This document shows positions 10,102 through 20,442 of a stretch of 64,000 bases of DNA, in pieces. A program made the position numbers and the translations under genes. Every line of letters starts with the position of its first letter. The stretch's first letter is position 1. The notes under the pieces were generated by a model, which was not told where the DNA came from, ran no database searches, and saw nothing but the letters and a program-made list of their open reading frames with translations. Source of the DNA: Leuctra nigra (lineage: Eukaryota > Arthropoda > Insecta > Plecoptera > Leuctridae). The stretch is taken from positions 3,534,001 through 3,598,000 of the forward strand of contig OW203762.1 of the NCBI GenBank assembly GCA_934045905.1, read 5' to 3'.

Positions 10102-10865
10102 CAGTGTTGTGATTAGATCATTTTATTTTTATCTAGATAAAGATAAAGATAACCTGCCAAAAATTTATCTAGATAAGATAATAGATACTTTTCCAAGAAA
10201 TCATCTAGATAATAGATAAAGATAAAAATAGTTATGCAGATTATTGCTATAGATAATAGATATTTTTTTTTACCAAATACTATGTTGTTTCCTAATTATT
10301 TTCGAATCCTAAATTCGGAACTCGAGTTTTCAAAAAATGGGACCGTCAAATCAAGCCAACTAAACTAAACTAAACGGAGATGATTTCCGTTTTCATATCA
10401 TCTGACCGTCTGACATTTGAGGTTCGTGCATGTTCATACACACAGGGGGAGAGAGGAGTGCATGAAGAAGGTGGTGATACACACAAATGTAATTTTAATT
10501 TTATATTTTTTTTTTACTAGATAATTGCTAATAGATAACAATATTTTTTATCTAGAAAAAGATAAAGATAACCAATTATTTAATTATGTACACTTGGCCA
10601 AACAAAACTTGAACGTTCAATAAATCTGATAGGCTGATAAATGTAAGATCGCACCATCAGAATTCAATCTAAGCGATCTCATTGTCTCACTCTAGTAGGT
10701 GACCTTACATTTCAATGATAATAACAAGCTTTGATCGGTTATGGGACATGACCAGCAGTCATTCAAATTTGGTCAACGTTCAAGTTTTGTTTGGCCGAGT
10801 GTACATAAGATAATAGATAAAAAAAAATTATCTTGATAATTTTATCCAGATAAGTCACAACACTG
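10102..10865. mobile_element. hAT-like AT-rich MITE
   Basis: The ends are CAGTGTTGTGA and its exact inverse TCACAACACTG. Next to both lie many atctagataaagataa-like words, the sort of subterminal repeats hAT transposases bind. The 8-bp flanks are not a clean duplication, so it is old. A smaller MITE (10591-10801) is inserted inside. Non-coding. Confidence 0.6.
10591..10801. mobile_element. Tc1/mariner-type MITE, copy 1
   Basis: A 211-bp element lies between TA dinucleotides (10589-10590, 10802-10803). Its inverted ends of about 27 bp start CACTTGGCCAAACAAAACTT. The interior (tagtaggtg, tttcaatgataataacaag, acatgaccagcag) matches the MITE at 16329-16542. It is nested in the hAT-like MITE. Confidence 0.7.
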
Positions 10866-11126
10866 CGTCCAGGAGGCCAAGTCTTGAAACTTACGCCTTC
10901 AGGACGCAAACGCTCTAGGACGTCATAAAGTCCCAATTACTGTAAGAATGACGACCTTGAAATCTACTGTTTACTGTTTAGCTTCATTTTGAATAAGGTT
11001 TTAATGACTGAATATCATCTGTAATTATATTTATAATGTTAATAAATTGTTTGCAATAGATCGATGGATGCAAATCAAATAAGTGGCTTGACTTTATGTT
11101 TCAATGTCGATCACTCTTACAGTAAA

Positions 11127-13866
11127 CTAGAGGGACCCGTCATGTAAAACATGACCAATGTGCACCAGTGAGTTATGCGTAAATATAAAACGACAGCAAT
11201 ATTTGTCAGCAGAGTGTGCGTCGTTAATACATTTGACGTCGTTGATGACCCAATCTTAACAGAAAACGTTAAAAAATGAGGAACGAAGAAAAGCAATTTG
11301 ATCATACCTATTATGGTAAAACAATTTCATATAAGTTTTCAAATTTACACCAGAGTATTCGTACTAAGTAAAAATAAGAAGAAAAACAATGTATGCGCCG
11401 TAAAAAAAAATATATATTCATTACGTTGATACCGTGACCTGATGCCCACGGCCTTTTCTTCATTTGTTATGCTATTACATGTTATCTACGGCTTCATTAT
11501 ATTATACGTTCCTCAGATGTAGGGCGGAAGTAAATTTGTTTGATTTGCGGTGCACAATTTTGGATTGTAATCAAGCTCTATCAAGTACCGTTTCACTGAT
11601 GTTAACAAAACACGTTATATTGAAGTATTCTCTTACAATAACTCATGCCACCATTACAAATGATTGGTTGATGTCAGAAATACTGTTCATATTGAAATGG
11701 ACTTCAGCCGTTCTACCACTAATTAAAGTATAGATATTCAGTTAACAATGTAAAACTTAAACATTGGTGCTTCAAACTTTATCAACAGCAACATGAATTC
11801 GTTGTCAATACATGACTCAATACAGACCACTCTACGAAATAAGAAACGACTGAAAATGATTGAGCGAGCGAAGCGAGCGTCTCCATTTGGCTCTTTTGGC
11901 ACGGACCTCTGTTTTTTTTTTTGTTTGTTTTTTTTTTTTTCTGTTACTGACGATATACAGGTTAGAGTTTTTCTTCGATCGAGCTGAAATTTTGCACACA
12001 TGTACGTAACATTTCTGATTGTTGCAGACCCTAATTTTTTTGAAATCCATTGATTGGTTCAAATTTAAAAAAAAATTACTTTCGATTGGTTGTTTTGATC
12101 AAATTGAAATTTTGACAAGTCATTACCCCCAACATTGTACCCAATCAAACAAAATTTCAGCCAAATCCTCCCATTGGTTAAAATTTAAAACCATCTTTCC
12201 TGTGTTTTTAGAAATTTAAACTATAACCGATTGAACGATCAACTTATAACTTCGCATGATGGTTGGGACCAACATTATCTGCATTTTTGACAATTTTCAT
12301 ACTAATCTGTGTTTAAATCCAAACGTTATTGACATTTTACGGACTATTTGCGTGTTGGCTGTCAAATTCACGGCGACTTAGACTCTTCAGTTCAAGGCAA
12401 GGTAGTTAGAGCAGAAACTTTCAAACGCAAATGAAACTGATAATGACCGTTTAACAGTCGATCTGATATTGTGTAGACACACTTATATCATATGAGTGGT
12501 CTCAGGTATATTTTTTGAAGGAGATCCTGTGATTTTTGAAAATTAACACGGAACAGTTCAATCATAAAGGTTCAATCGATCAACTTAAAGCTTTGCATGG
12601 TTATTTGGACCAATATTTTAGGAATGTTTTGAGATTTCTATACAAATCTGTGGCGAAATTTTAGAATTATTGGCTTTTAATGACATTTTCGATAGACAGA
12701 ATTTCGGTTCGAGGTGTTGCGCGTATCCGTGCTCGCTCATCAACGCGTTACTCAGATTCATTGGTTAAAATTTAAATAAATATCTCCTGATAGGCTGAAA
12801 AATGAAAACGGTCTTCGATAATTCTGATCAAACTCATATTTTGCATGATCATTAAGACCAATATTGTCTCTTATTTTACAAAATTTCATCCCAATCAGTT
12901 AAGAACGTATGAAGTTATTTACATTTTTAATATCTGTCAGTAATGAAGTATCGAAATGAATGTTTTCCAGTGCCAATTGAAAATTGATTCTGATTTGCTT
13001 TATGAACCAGGTGCTTAGATGCTATTTTAAAGTTTCGATGAAAAGCATACACTTTTAAGTTGATATCATAATCAATTCCATATGGATGTATATGTTTTCT
13101 GTGCGTTGTGTACGCATTTCCGGTTCGAGAATTTGCACGTACCCGTGCTCGCTCATCAACGCGTTACACTGAGCGTTTTCCTAGTTAATCTAACAACATT
13201 ATTTAAAAACTTCGTCGGTTAGTTGGTTTGAGGGTTACAGAACCGTGTTGATTAAATGTAGGAAGAACATAATACGTTTGATCGTTTGCAAATTGCATCT
13301 TGAGGCCAATGTTAAAAATCTATCGGCTTTGTTTGGTTTTCATGGCCCTCTAAAATACAGATCAAATGAAATTTTTTAAAAATTACACTTTGACGTTTCT
13401 TGGAGTAAAGAAGTTTTCTATGTAATGTCTCTTTTGAACGGTTATTATGTGTTATAGTAGATTTTTTACACACTCAAAGGGATAAGGATTACGTTTTAGG
13501 TAAGTTATGGTTATTTCTTTACTTTGCGAAGGCAAAAGACGTATTTTTAGACACGATTGGCAATGAAAGGCCACCATTTTAAATACAAAATAGTGCCGTT
13601 TTCAATATAATGTAAAGATTTGGACAGTTATTCTGTGTTAAAATACATTTCTTATAAACACAAAGGGATAAGGATTGCCATTTAGGTAAGTTTCAGTTAT
13701 TTATTTATGCACAAAGAGCAGAAGATGTATTTTGGACATGATTTGGGCAATGTAACGTCGACCATTTTAATTTTAAATACAACATAGAGAGTGTGCGCGC
13801 GAAATTGAGAGGATGCGCGCGCAGGCGTTCCTGACACACAGACAGAACTGCGTAACTATAAGTAAG
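11127..13866 (-). mobile_element. Rolling-circle-like element, family 2, copy interrupted by a Helentron-like element
   Basis: In element orientation it starts CTTACTTATAGTTACGCAG at 13866 and ends at 11127 with a hairpin (GTCATG, loop, CATGAC), GGGTCCC and CTCTAG. The neighbouring unit at 14.1 kb provides the empty site; the insertion falls within a run of T with one extra T. Without the nested Helentron-like element it is about 1,415 bp, against 1,442 bp for the copy at 20443. It contains two diverged copies of a segment of about 165 bp. Non-coding. Confidence 0.7.
11861..13185 (+). mobile_element. Helentron-like non-autonomous element, copy 2
   Basis: Starts TGAGCGAGCGAAGCGAGCG and ends GAGCGTTTTCCTAGT. 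The uninterrupted sequence in the 20-25 kb copies reads tgaaaatgattaatctaac when inverted. Here the element sits between tgaaaatgat and taatctaac, so it went in between two T residues without a longer duplication. The 5' tip TGAGCGAGC is repeated in inverse about 45 bases before the 3' end. A second 3'-end-like block at 12730-12750 suggests internal duplication. Non-coding. Confidence 0.8.
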
Positions 13867-14341
13867 ATGGGACTTTATGACGTCCTAGAGCGTTTGCGTC
13901 CTGAAGGCGTAAGTTTCAAGACTTGGCCTCCTGGAGGCCAATGACGACCTTGAAATCTACAGATAACTGTTTAGCTTAATTTTGAATAAGGTTTTATGAC
14001 TGTATAATATCTGTAATAATAATTATAATGTTAATAAATTGTTTACAATAGATTGCTGGATGACAATCAAATAAGTGGCTTGACTTAATTTTTCAATGTC
14101 GATCACTCTTACAGTAAATGGGACTTTATGACGTCCGAGAGCGTTTGCGTCCTGAAAGCGTAAGTTTCAAGACTTGGCCTCCTGGTACAGCTTTCACAAA
14201 ACAGCATTTAACTCAGCGTCAGATAAAAAAAAAAAAAAAAATGGTAATATCATTAAGCTGTAAATTAAAAAAAAATAATTGGAGCAAGATGTTGGCATCA
14301 ATACTGTTCGTCTCATGAAAGGAAAGGCTACACACTCGCTA

Positions 14342-14438
14342 AGTCCACTCAAGGTCCCCTCGATAGAGTTGGCCGCGTAGCGGCCAACCTGGTGGCCGCC
14401 AGGTGGTGGCGGACAATCGAGGGGACTTTTAGTCCACT
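14342..14438. repeat. Short hairpin MITE
   Basis: The ends agtccactcaaggtcccctcg and the inverse cgaggggacttttagtccact flank a GC-rich core that holds a further palindrome (ttggccgcgtagcggccaa). About 97 bp, non-coding. Confidence 0.6.
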
Positions 14439-14809
14439 ATACCCGTATTGTATTCAAGTCAGGTGGATTTTATATTGACAGGTGTGGGAAGCTGTCACAT
14501 GGGGCAGGGGAGGTGAAATCTTAAAGGAATTGCTGGGGACATTAATTTCTCTAAGGTGAATCTTTGGACCCATCTTGAATTCCCGTAGATTTCCATGCAA
14601 TATAAACACGAAGGAATGAAGAGTCATGCGAAGTTATGTCATCAAGCCAAGAAAGCTGATAACATTGAACACTGAAACCAGTGAGGTCATGACTGTGATA
14701 TGAGAGGTCACTTTCAGCACTAACCCTGCAGAGTACAGCGCTATGGCACATGTGAAGGTAAGTGAGAGACAGAGAGACTCTACAAACAGTTCAGTTTTAC
14801 ACCCGTGCA

Positions 14810-14936
14810 GGGGCGCGATTACATAAAATGAGAACTTTCTTGTCACAGTGACAAGACCCTAGAAGGCCGTGAATAACATTGAGATGAGTAGCTTGTCACC
14901 GTGACTAGCAAGTTCTCATTTAATGTGATCGCACCC
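14810..14936. repeat. Hairpin MITE, copy 1
   Basis: Inverted ends (ggggcgcgattacataaaat, aagttctcatttaatgtgat) flank aaggccgtgaataacattga. Same family as 15481-15596. Non-coding. Confidence 0.6.
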
Positions 14937-15480
14937 TTGGATACGCCCTTGCCTAGAAACTAGACGGAAAGCAGACCAAGCAAGTTTCACACAGCAAAGT
15001 TTCAGCAAGTTTCACACAGCAGTATTTGCATGCAATACAAGCGATTGTACATGCCCAAGGAACTAGACTTCGAAGGAAACATTGTAATCTAGGAGCTGGG
15101 TAAGGATATTTATTTCATTGACAAATTGTCCAAAATTTTGGGATTTTATTATACATTTCATAAAAAAAACATTTAACGTGAATCAACCGGCTGTAGAGTC
15201 TATTAAACGACTATAGAAAGCGCCAGCAGTCACTCTGTGCGCCTCCCCTTCAAGAATAATTGTACGCCCTGGACCAACATTATTGGCTGAAACCACTTGT
15301 GTTTACCTAAATATCACAACCAATCACTAATCAGAATCACAGGGTTCTCTCTCTGATAACTCGAAGAGTTCCTTGTCTAACACTATAGACAATATTGACA
15401 ATGTGGAAACCTGTTCCCATCCCTCATGAGGTCAACGTAGTAATTGCCCGGCAGATCGTTTCGTACTGATAACAACTACA

Positions 15481-15596
15481 GGGAGCGATCGTGTAAAATG
15501 ACAACTTCCTTGTCGCAGCAAGAAGGCCGTGAATAACATTGAAATGAGAAAATTGTCGCTGCGACAAGTAAGTTGTCATTTTACACGATCCCACCC
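15481..15596. repeat. Hairpin MITE, copy 2
   Basis: Inverted ends of about 28 bp (gggagcgatcgtgtaaaatg and its inverse) flank the same centre, aaggccgtgaataacattga, as the copy at 14810. Arm identity is higher than in copy 1. Confidence 0.6.
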
Positions 15597-15599
15597 AGG

Positions 15600-16326
15600 T
15601 TTGAAATTAAATACCTACTTTGATATTTTATAAAACGATTATTGACAAAGAAATGAAAAGTTACATATTTTGAAGATCCATCAAATCCTTTCTTCTAAAG
15701 AAACAGGAATGCCAACATAAAATATTTATGAAAATCTCCATGCAAGAGATGCTACTTGAATAAATTTATCTCTATTGAATTGAACGATGAAATTTAAAAA
15801 TGATATGTGAATAAGGATGTTAAGGATGTTAATGGATACATTATTATTATAATAACTTGTTTAGGTCATTTTAATACCACTTTATTTAATAGAAATCAGG
15901 TATTGAAAATTGTCTATAGTTCCAAGTAAAAAAGTAAGTACCTATACCTTTGTCTTCTCATACGTAACTTGTCATTATTATATTATAAACATACCACACA
16001 TTGTCCATAATACAATATATTTAGTTTTGTAATCTAAATGCTTTACATTGATAACCTTCGAACGAGCCTTCTCATCAAGAATACTTATTTTATTATTTTA
16101 CAAATAACACATTTCTCAAATTAAGACACTACATTTAATAAAGTACATAGCCAGAATAGAAATAATTGAGAAATGTGTTGCACTGAAACTTTGGAAATAC
16201 AAAATGACGGTATTGTTTTCGAACTATACACTTCATATAACTTGTCATACACAACGTTCACAAGTCGCATTTGCACAAAACCTGGGCATACCTATCAAAT
16301 GCAAGTTTCGAAAATACAGTAGGTAG
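15600..16326. other. No gene recognised
   Basis: AT-rich, with no frame, TIR or repeat match that I can support. Confidence 0.4.
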
Positions 16327-16328
16327 TA

Positions 16329-16542
16329 CACTCGAACAGATAATAAACGGTACCTCGAAAGAAAATGATTGTCTGATAAAGGTTTGATGGCATCATCCCA
16401 TGAAGTCTGTGCTAATGCATTATCTAACTTTAGTAGGTGCAAAGCTCTGATTTCATTGATAATAACAAGAATTGATTGTCAATGAACATGACCAGCAGCC
16501 AATCCGTTTTGTGCAAAATACCGTTTTTTATTGGTTTGAGTG
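16329..16542. mobile_element. Tc1/mariner-type MITE, copy 2
   Basis: A 214-bp element lies between TA dinucleotides (16327-16328 and 16543-16544). The left end CACTCGAACAGATAATAAAC and the inverse right end resemble the terminus of the adjacent 16.3 kb element (CACTCCCCCAAATAATAAAT), so the same transposase may move it. The interior matches 10591-10801. Confidence 0.65.
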
Positions 16543-16548
16543 TAGGTA

Positions 16549-17453
16549 CACTCCCCCAAATAATAAATGGTACTCCGTTTTGCGGCTAAGTCCTTTTACC
16601 GTAAACAATTTTAATAGGTACCCTGTAGAGTGAGAGAGCGCGATAGTTGCTGTGCGAGTGAGAAGAAAGATTGACGAGAGGTTGTTGTGCGAGTGAGAAG
16701 AAAGATTGACAAGCGGTTGTCGGGCCTCTCACTCACTAGTAGTAGAGTCTCGCTTGCACTTGGTAATAACTGGGGTGGATTCTGCCGAGTTGTTTTCTCG
16801 GTGGAGTGGGGTGAGGTGAACTAAAATAGATAACGATGTCAATAACTGCTACCTGCAGAAGATCCTCGATCGATTCAATGCTCGAACTGTCCTCGCCGTG
16901 GTTTACCGTGATTGAATTTCACTGCTATTTCCAAAATGTTCGTATGTAGTATTTCTAAAAGTAACATTTATTAGCTATTCAAAAAAATCATATTTAAATC
17001 ATTGATGTAATGAAGCTTTCTACTAGAACATTATATTAAATTAAATTCTTTACAACGCCAGCAAACTGTCTTATCAGCTAACACAAAAATCATGTGAAAT
17101 AGCCAAGATTGAAATGTTATGTCACATGCAAATACAAAATAATATCCACAAATTTGTATTATGCACTTTCCGATGAAAGATGATGGCATAATATCTACAG
17201 AGCAACAGAAAATGTATATAGTTTGCACTTTTATTTCCAAAATTAAAGAATTTATAACTGAAAACACTAATGTGATAATCAATAAAATTGTTTACAACAT
17301 ACTCATTACAATTTCAGACAACTATGAGTCAACTTGGTTTCTATTTTAAAGGACACAGAAATTTACTTGTTATTTTCAGCGTCAGTTTACAAAATATACT
17401 TTACATAATTCAATTCATGATCAAGTCCAAACAGTTGAGAGAAATACCATAGC
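16549..17453 (+). repeat. Left 905-bp terminal inverted repeat
   Basis: Exact inverse partner of 31911-32815 as far as I could follow; an 83-codon frame inside reads the same in both arms. Close to the tip are two direct repeats, tgtgcgagtgagaagaaaga plus ttgac, at 16651-16675 and 16686-16710, spaced like the paired transposase-binding repeats of IR/DR Tc1 elements (binding role inferred). The frames in this arm are probably not genes. Confidence 0.8.
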
Positions 17454-18226
17454 ACAGACCAGTTATAGCTAGTTATAATTGAAACGAACAAACATGTGCA
17501 GAGAACAAGAATCTGACTAGACATGTTTATTAAGGGATCTCGGTTAGAAATTCAACATTTGTTTGATGTTTTAAACATTTATTATAACGTTTACTGTCAA
17601 TTCTTACATTTGTGAATAATACAATTACCATGCCAATTAATTATTGACACATTTGTTACTCGAATCTAACAGGGAAGTCTTTTGTCAATTTGATTTCAGA
17701 CTATTAGTTATTTTACATGGAAACACATGGTCTGAACACAGAAATTGCATTATTTTGTTGTTGGACAAACTTAGTTATCAAGGAATTGATTTACGAAGTT
17801 GATCACAGATTTTTTTAATTTTAAAACAGGAACATTTTCATTGATATCACAGTTTGTTATATTTACTATATTCAAAATATTCACCGTCCAAATTAGTCAA
17901 TTATTCACATTGTTGAGGACTTGGATGTGAAAAACAGTTTTGATTATCGTCACACGTGTCATACTTTCTGACTTCCTCACACGATGTTCCATGACATTAG
18001 TATTTTTATTTAGATTAACTAATGAACAATGAACACTTCTCGGGCAGATAGGTATAATATGTTTAACACCATTATTCTTTTTAGATATTTTCAAATGTAT
18101 CGGCATAATATTTATACGGATGTCCCTATTGAAATTTTATCAATATTGAAATAATAATAAATTTCTTTGTTTAAAAAACTATACTAAAATTAAAATACAT
18201 AAACTTCAAAAAATGCTTCTGAATGG

Positions 18227-18535
18227 TCAATATCCCGACCAAAATCCGTCGTTCTCCAGGACGGCGTCGAGACGCCTCGGCATGGAGTCGATCAGGGTCC
18301 TCATGTAGCGTGGACCCTCAGTCACATCCAGCCAGGCCGTCTCAACGGCGTCCCAGAGCTCGTCGGGGTTGGCTGGCTGTACCCATACGCCTCGCATGGT
18401 CCTCACGACCTCGGCCCAGACATTCTCTATAGGATTCATGTCTGGGCCCTTCGGTCCCCAGTCCATTAACTCCACATCGTTCTGGGCCGCGAACCAATCC
18501 CGAACAACCCGGGCGTGATGAATAGGGCTGTTGTC
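18227..18535 (-). CDS. Tc1-type transposase, exon 3
   Basis: C-terminal 102 codons plus stop. The acceptor (TTGTTCTAG then GACAAC) at 18535 is in phase with the donor of exon 2. The exon carries the second catalytic Asp in DNSPIHHARV and the third acidic residue in NPIENVWAEV. There are 35 residues between them (DD35E), one more than classic Tc1 (DD34E). GC content is far above the surrounding DNA. The end (MPRRLDAVLENDGFWSGY) is a normal Tc1-like C terminus, and no frameshift or stop is seen. Confidence 0.75.
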   Translation of the reverse strand, partial: DNSPIHHARVVRDWFAAQNDVELMDWGPKGPDMNPIENVWAEVVRTMRGVWVQPANPDELWDAVETAWLDVTEGPRYMRTLIDSMPRRLDAVLENDGFWSGY

Positions 18536-19381
18536 CTAGAACAATTAAATCAATATGAAAATCCAGATTCTGCTCTGACCAGAAGTTATTGACACTCATC
18601 ATGAATCAGAGAGAATCGCCTGTATAGTCTGTACCCATTGGGCAATCACTCTCTTATCGTAGATATTGATAGAGTAGAAACTGTTGTAAAGCTTATTTTT
18701 TATTTTTTTTTGTACAGAAATTACCTTTCTGACCGTAACAAGTTACATTATATAACTTCTGCAAACAAAGTACCCCCCCCCCCCCCCCCCCAACCAGGGC
18801 CGCATTTATGAGTGTGGGGCGCCTCAAGTGAATTAGCCCATGGGCGCGAAATAAAGGAAACAGTACCACCAGAGCTGGATCGACCTTACAGTATATTTTA
18901 CATTTGGTCCACCTCCCCCATGACCACCACTGTTATCAGGGGGGAGGAAGAACATACCTCAACTTGTAGTCCAGAGTCTAAGCTGCAAAAGGGGCCTAAC
19001 CCACCACAAATTGCAACAGAGGGTTTTTTGATGTTAATCGATTTATAAAAATTCCCTCTATCACATATCAAAAGTTCTCCGAAATTTGATAAGGGTGGGT
19101 GGGTCAAAATGCCAAATTTGTCAAAAAGTCATTGTTGTCAATATCAAACAATCAAATTATATCAACCAAGTCAAGTAGCATATCAAATTAAAGCTTATGT
19201 TTAGTACAATTAATAAAAATATATATCACCATTGTAAAATTGTAACAGAGGTCAAAAGGGTTCAAAAAGTGGTCAAAATCCCATTTCTGAAGTGTCCCAG
19301 GACAAATGTGATATCTTCATCCCTAATAAAGATAATAATTAAAAACTAAAAAACTCAAAACATTAATTCAAAACTCAATGA

Positions 19382-20442
19382 AATTTTCACATAATTGCAT
19401 TTTTTATAGATTTTTCAAAAGCTTTTGATACTATTAACTACAGTATACTCATAGATTCGTTAAGTTGCATAGGTATTGGTGGCTCTTTGTTAAATTGGTT
19501 TCGCAGTTATTTACAATCTCGTAAAATCATAGTAAAAGTTTCAAATGTATGTAGTTGCTCAAGAGAATTATTCAGCGGAGTGCCGCAGGGTTTAAATTTG
19601 GGTCCCTTATTGTATATTATTTATGTTAACCATGTTTTCAATTTATTTCATAAAGGTAAAGTGTACATGTATGCTGATGATACTGTAATATTAGCCGCAA
19701 ATAGGAATTTAGATGAAGCACAGATAGAACTTCAAAATAATTTTAATACTTTGCTACGTTGGACACATGATAATGGATTAGTAATTAATGCTGATAAAAC
19801 CAAAATTATTCATATCTGTTCTCCTTATAACATTAATAAGAATTTAACAGTAGATATTTTATGCCACAGTGTACAGTGTTTGCATTCATTGGGTGATGGG
19901 ATGTGTAATACGTGTTCAACCAAAATTCAGGTAGTGAACTCACATGTGTATCTAGGATTAATTATTGATAGGCATTTCTCTTGGAGTGATCACATTAATA
20001 ATTTATGTAACAGATTGCGCTTATGCAGCTATAATTTTTGTAATTTATGTTCTTTTTTACCGATGAGTCTCATGAAGTTACTATATTCAGCGTTGGTCGA
20101 GGCTATTTTAGCTTACGGAATTTTAGCATGGGGAAATGCATCTGCTGTGCACCTGAATAAAATATATCAGTTGCAGTGTAAGATTTTGAAAATTATTATA
20201 TCTCCAGCTACTATACAGAATAAAAATTTATCGAAGAGTATGTATTTTTCGTATTTACAATTATTAGATATTTCGGATCTTTTTGAATATAAATTAATTC
20301 TTAAACAATATTTTAGCTCAGAGTTCAAAATTCTATATGACTGTGAAGTACAAATACGGGCTAAATCGCAAGGAAAATTTAGAATACCTAAATGTATTAA
20401 TAAGTATGGACAAAGACAGCTTAATTATGAAGAACCCACAAT
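19382..20442 (+). pseudogene. LINE reverse transcriptase, truncated
   Basis: Contains RT motifs in order: AFFIDFSKAFDT near 19400, GVPQGLNLGPLLYIIYVN, MYADDTVIL (catalytic YADD) and GLVINADKTKI. The N-terminal RT and endonuclease are missing because of 5' truncation. The frame continues to CCCACAAT at 20442; joining it to TTTTAATAG at 21886 restores T-I-F-N-S in phase, so the inserted DNA at 20443 is what broke it. In PQGLNLGPLL, the Leu after PQG replaces the usual Ser. Not functional. Confidence 0.75.

Larger units (their letters stand above)
10868..14187. repeat. Old TIR repeat with tandem copy, host of nested insertions
   Basis: Three copies of an end sequence of about 65 bp occur: 10868-10933, and inverted at 13868-13935 and 14118-14187 (ccaggaggccaagtcttg ... 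cataaagtccca). A similar interior (tgacgaccttgaaatctac ... cgatcactcttacagtaaa) lies before each inverted end. The second unit is uninterrupted (cagtaaatgggacttt at 14111-14126) and gives the empty site for the insertion at 11127-13866. Confidence 0.6.

Noticed and set aside
17031..17349. The 62- and 83-codon frames found in both 905-bp arms as genes
   Set aside because: Identical only because the arms are identical; no start context, domain or splice evidence.
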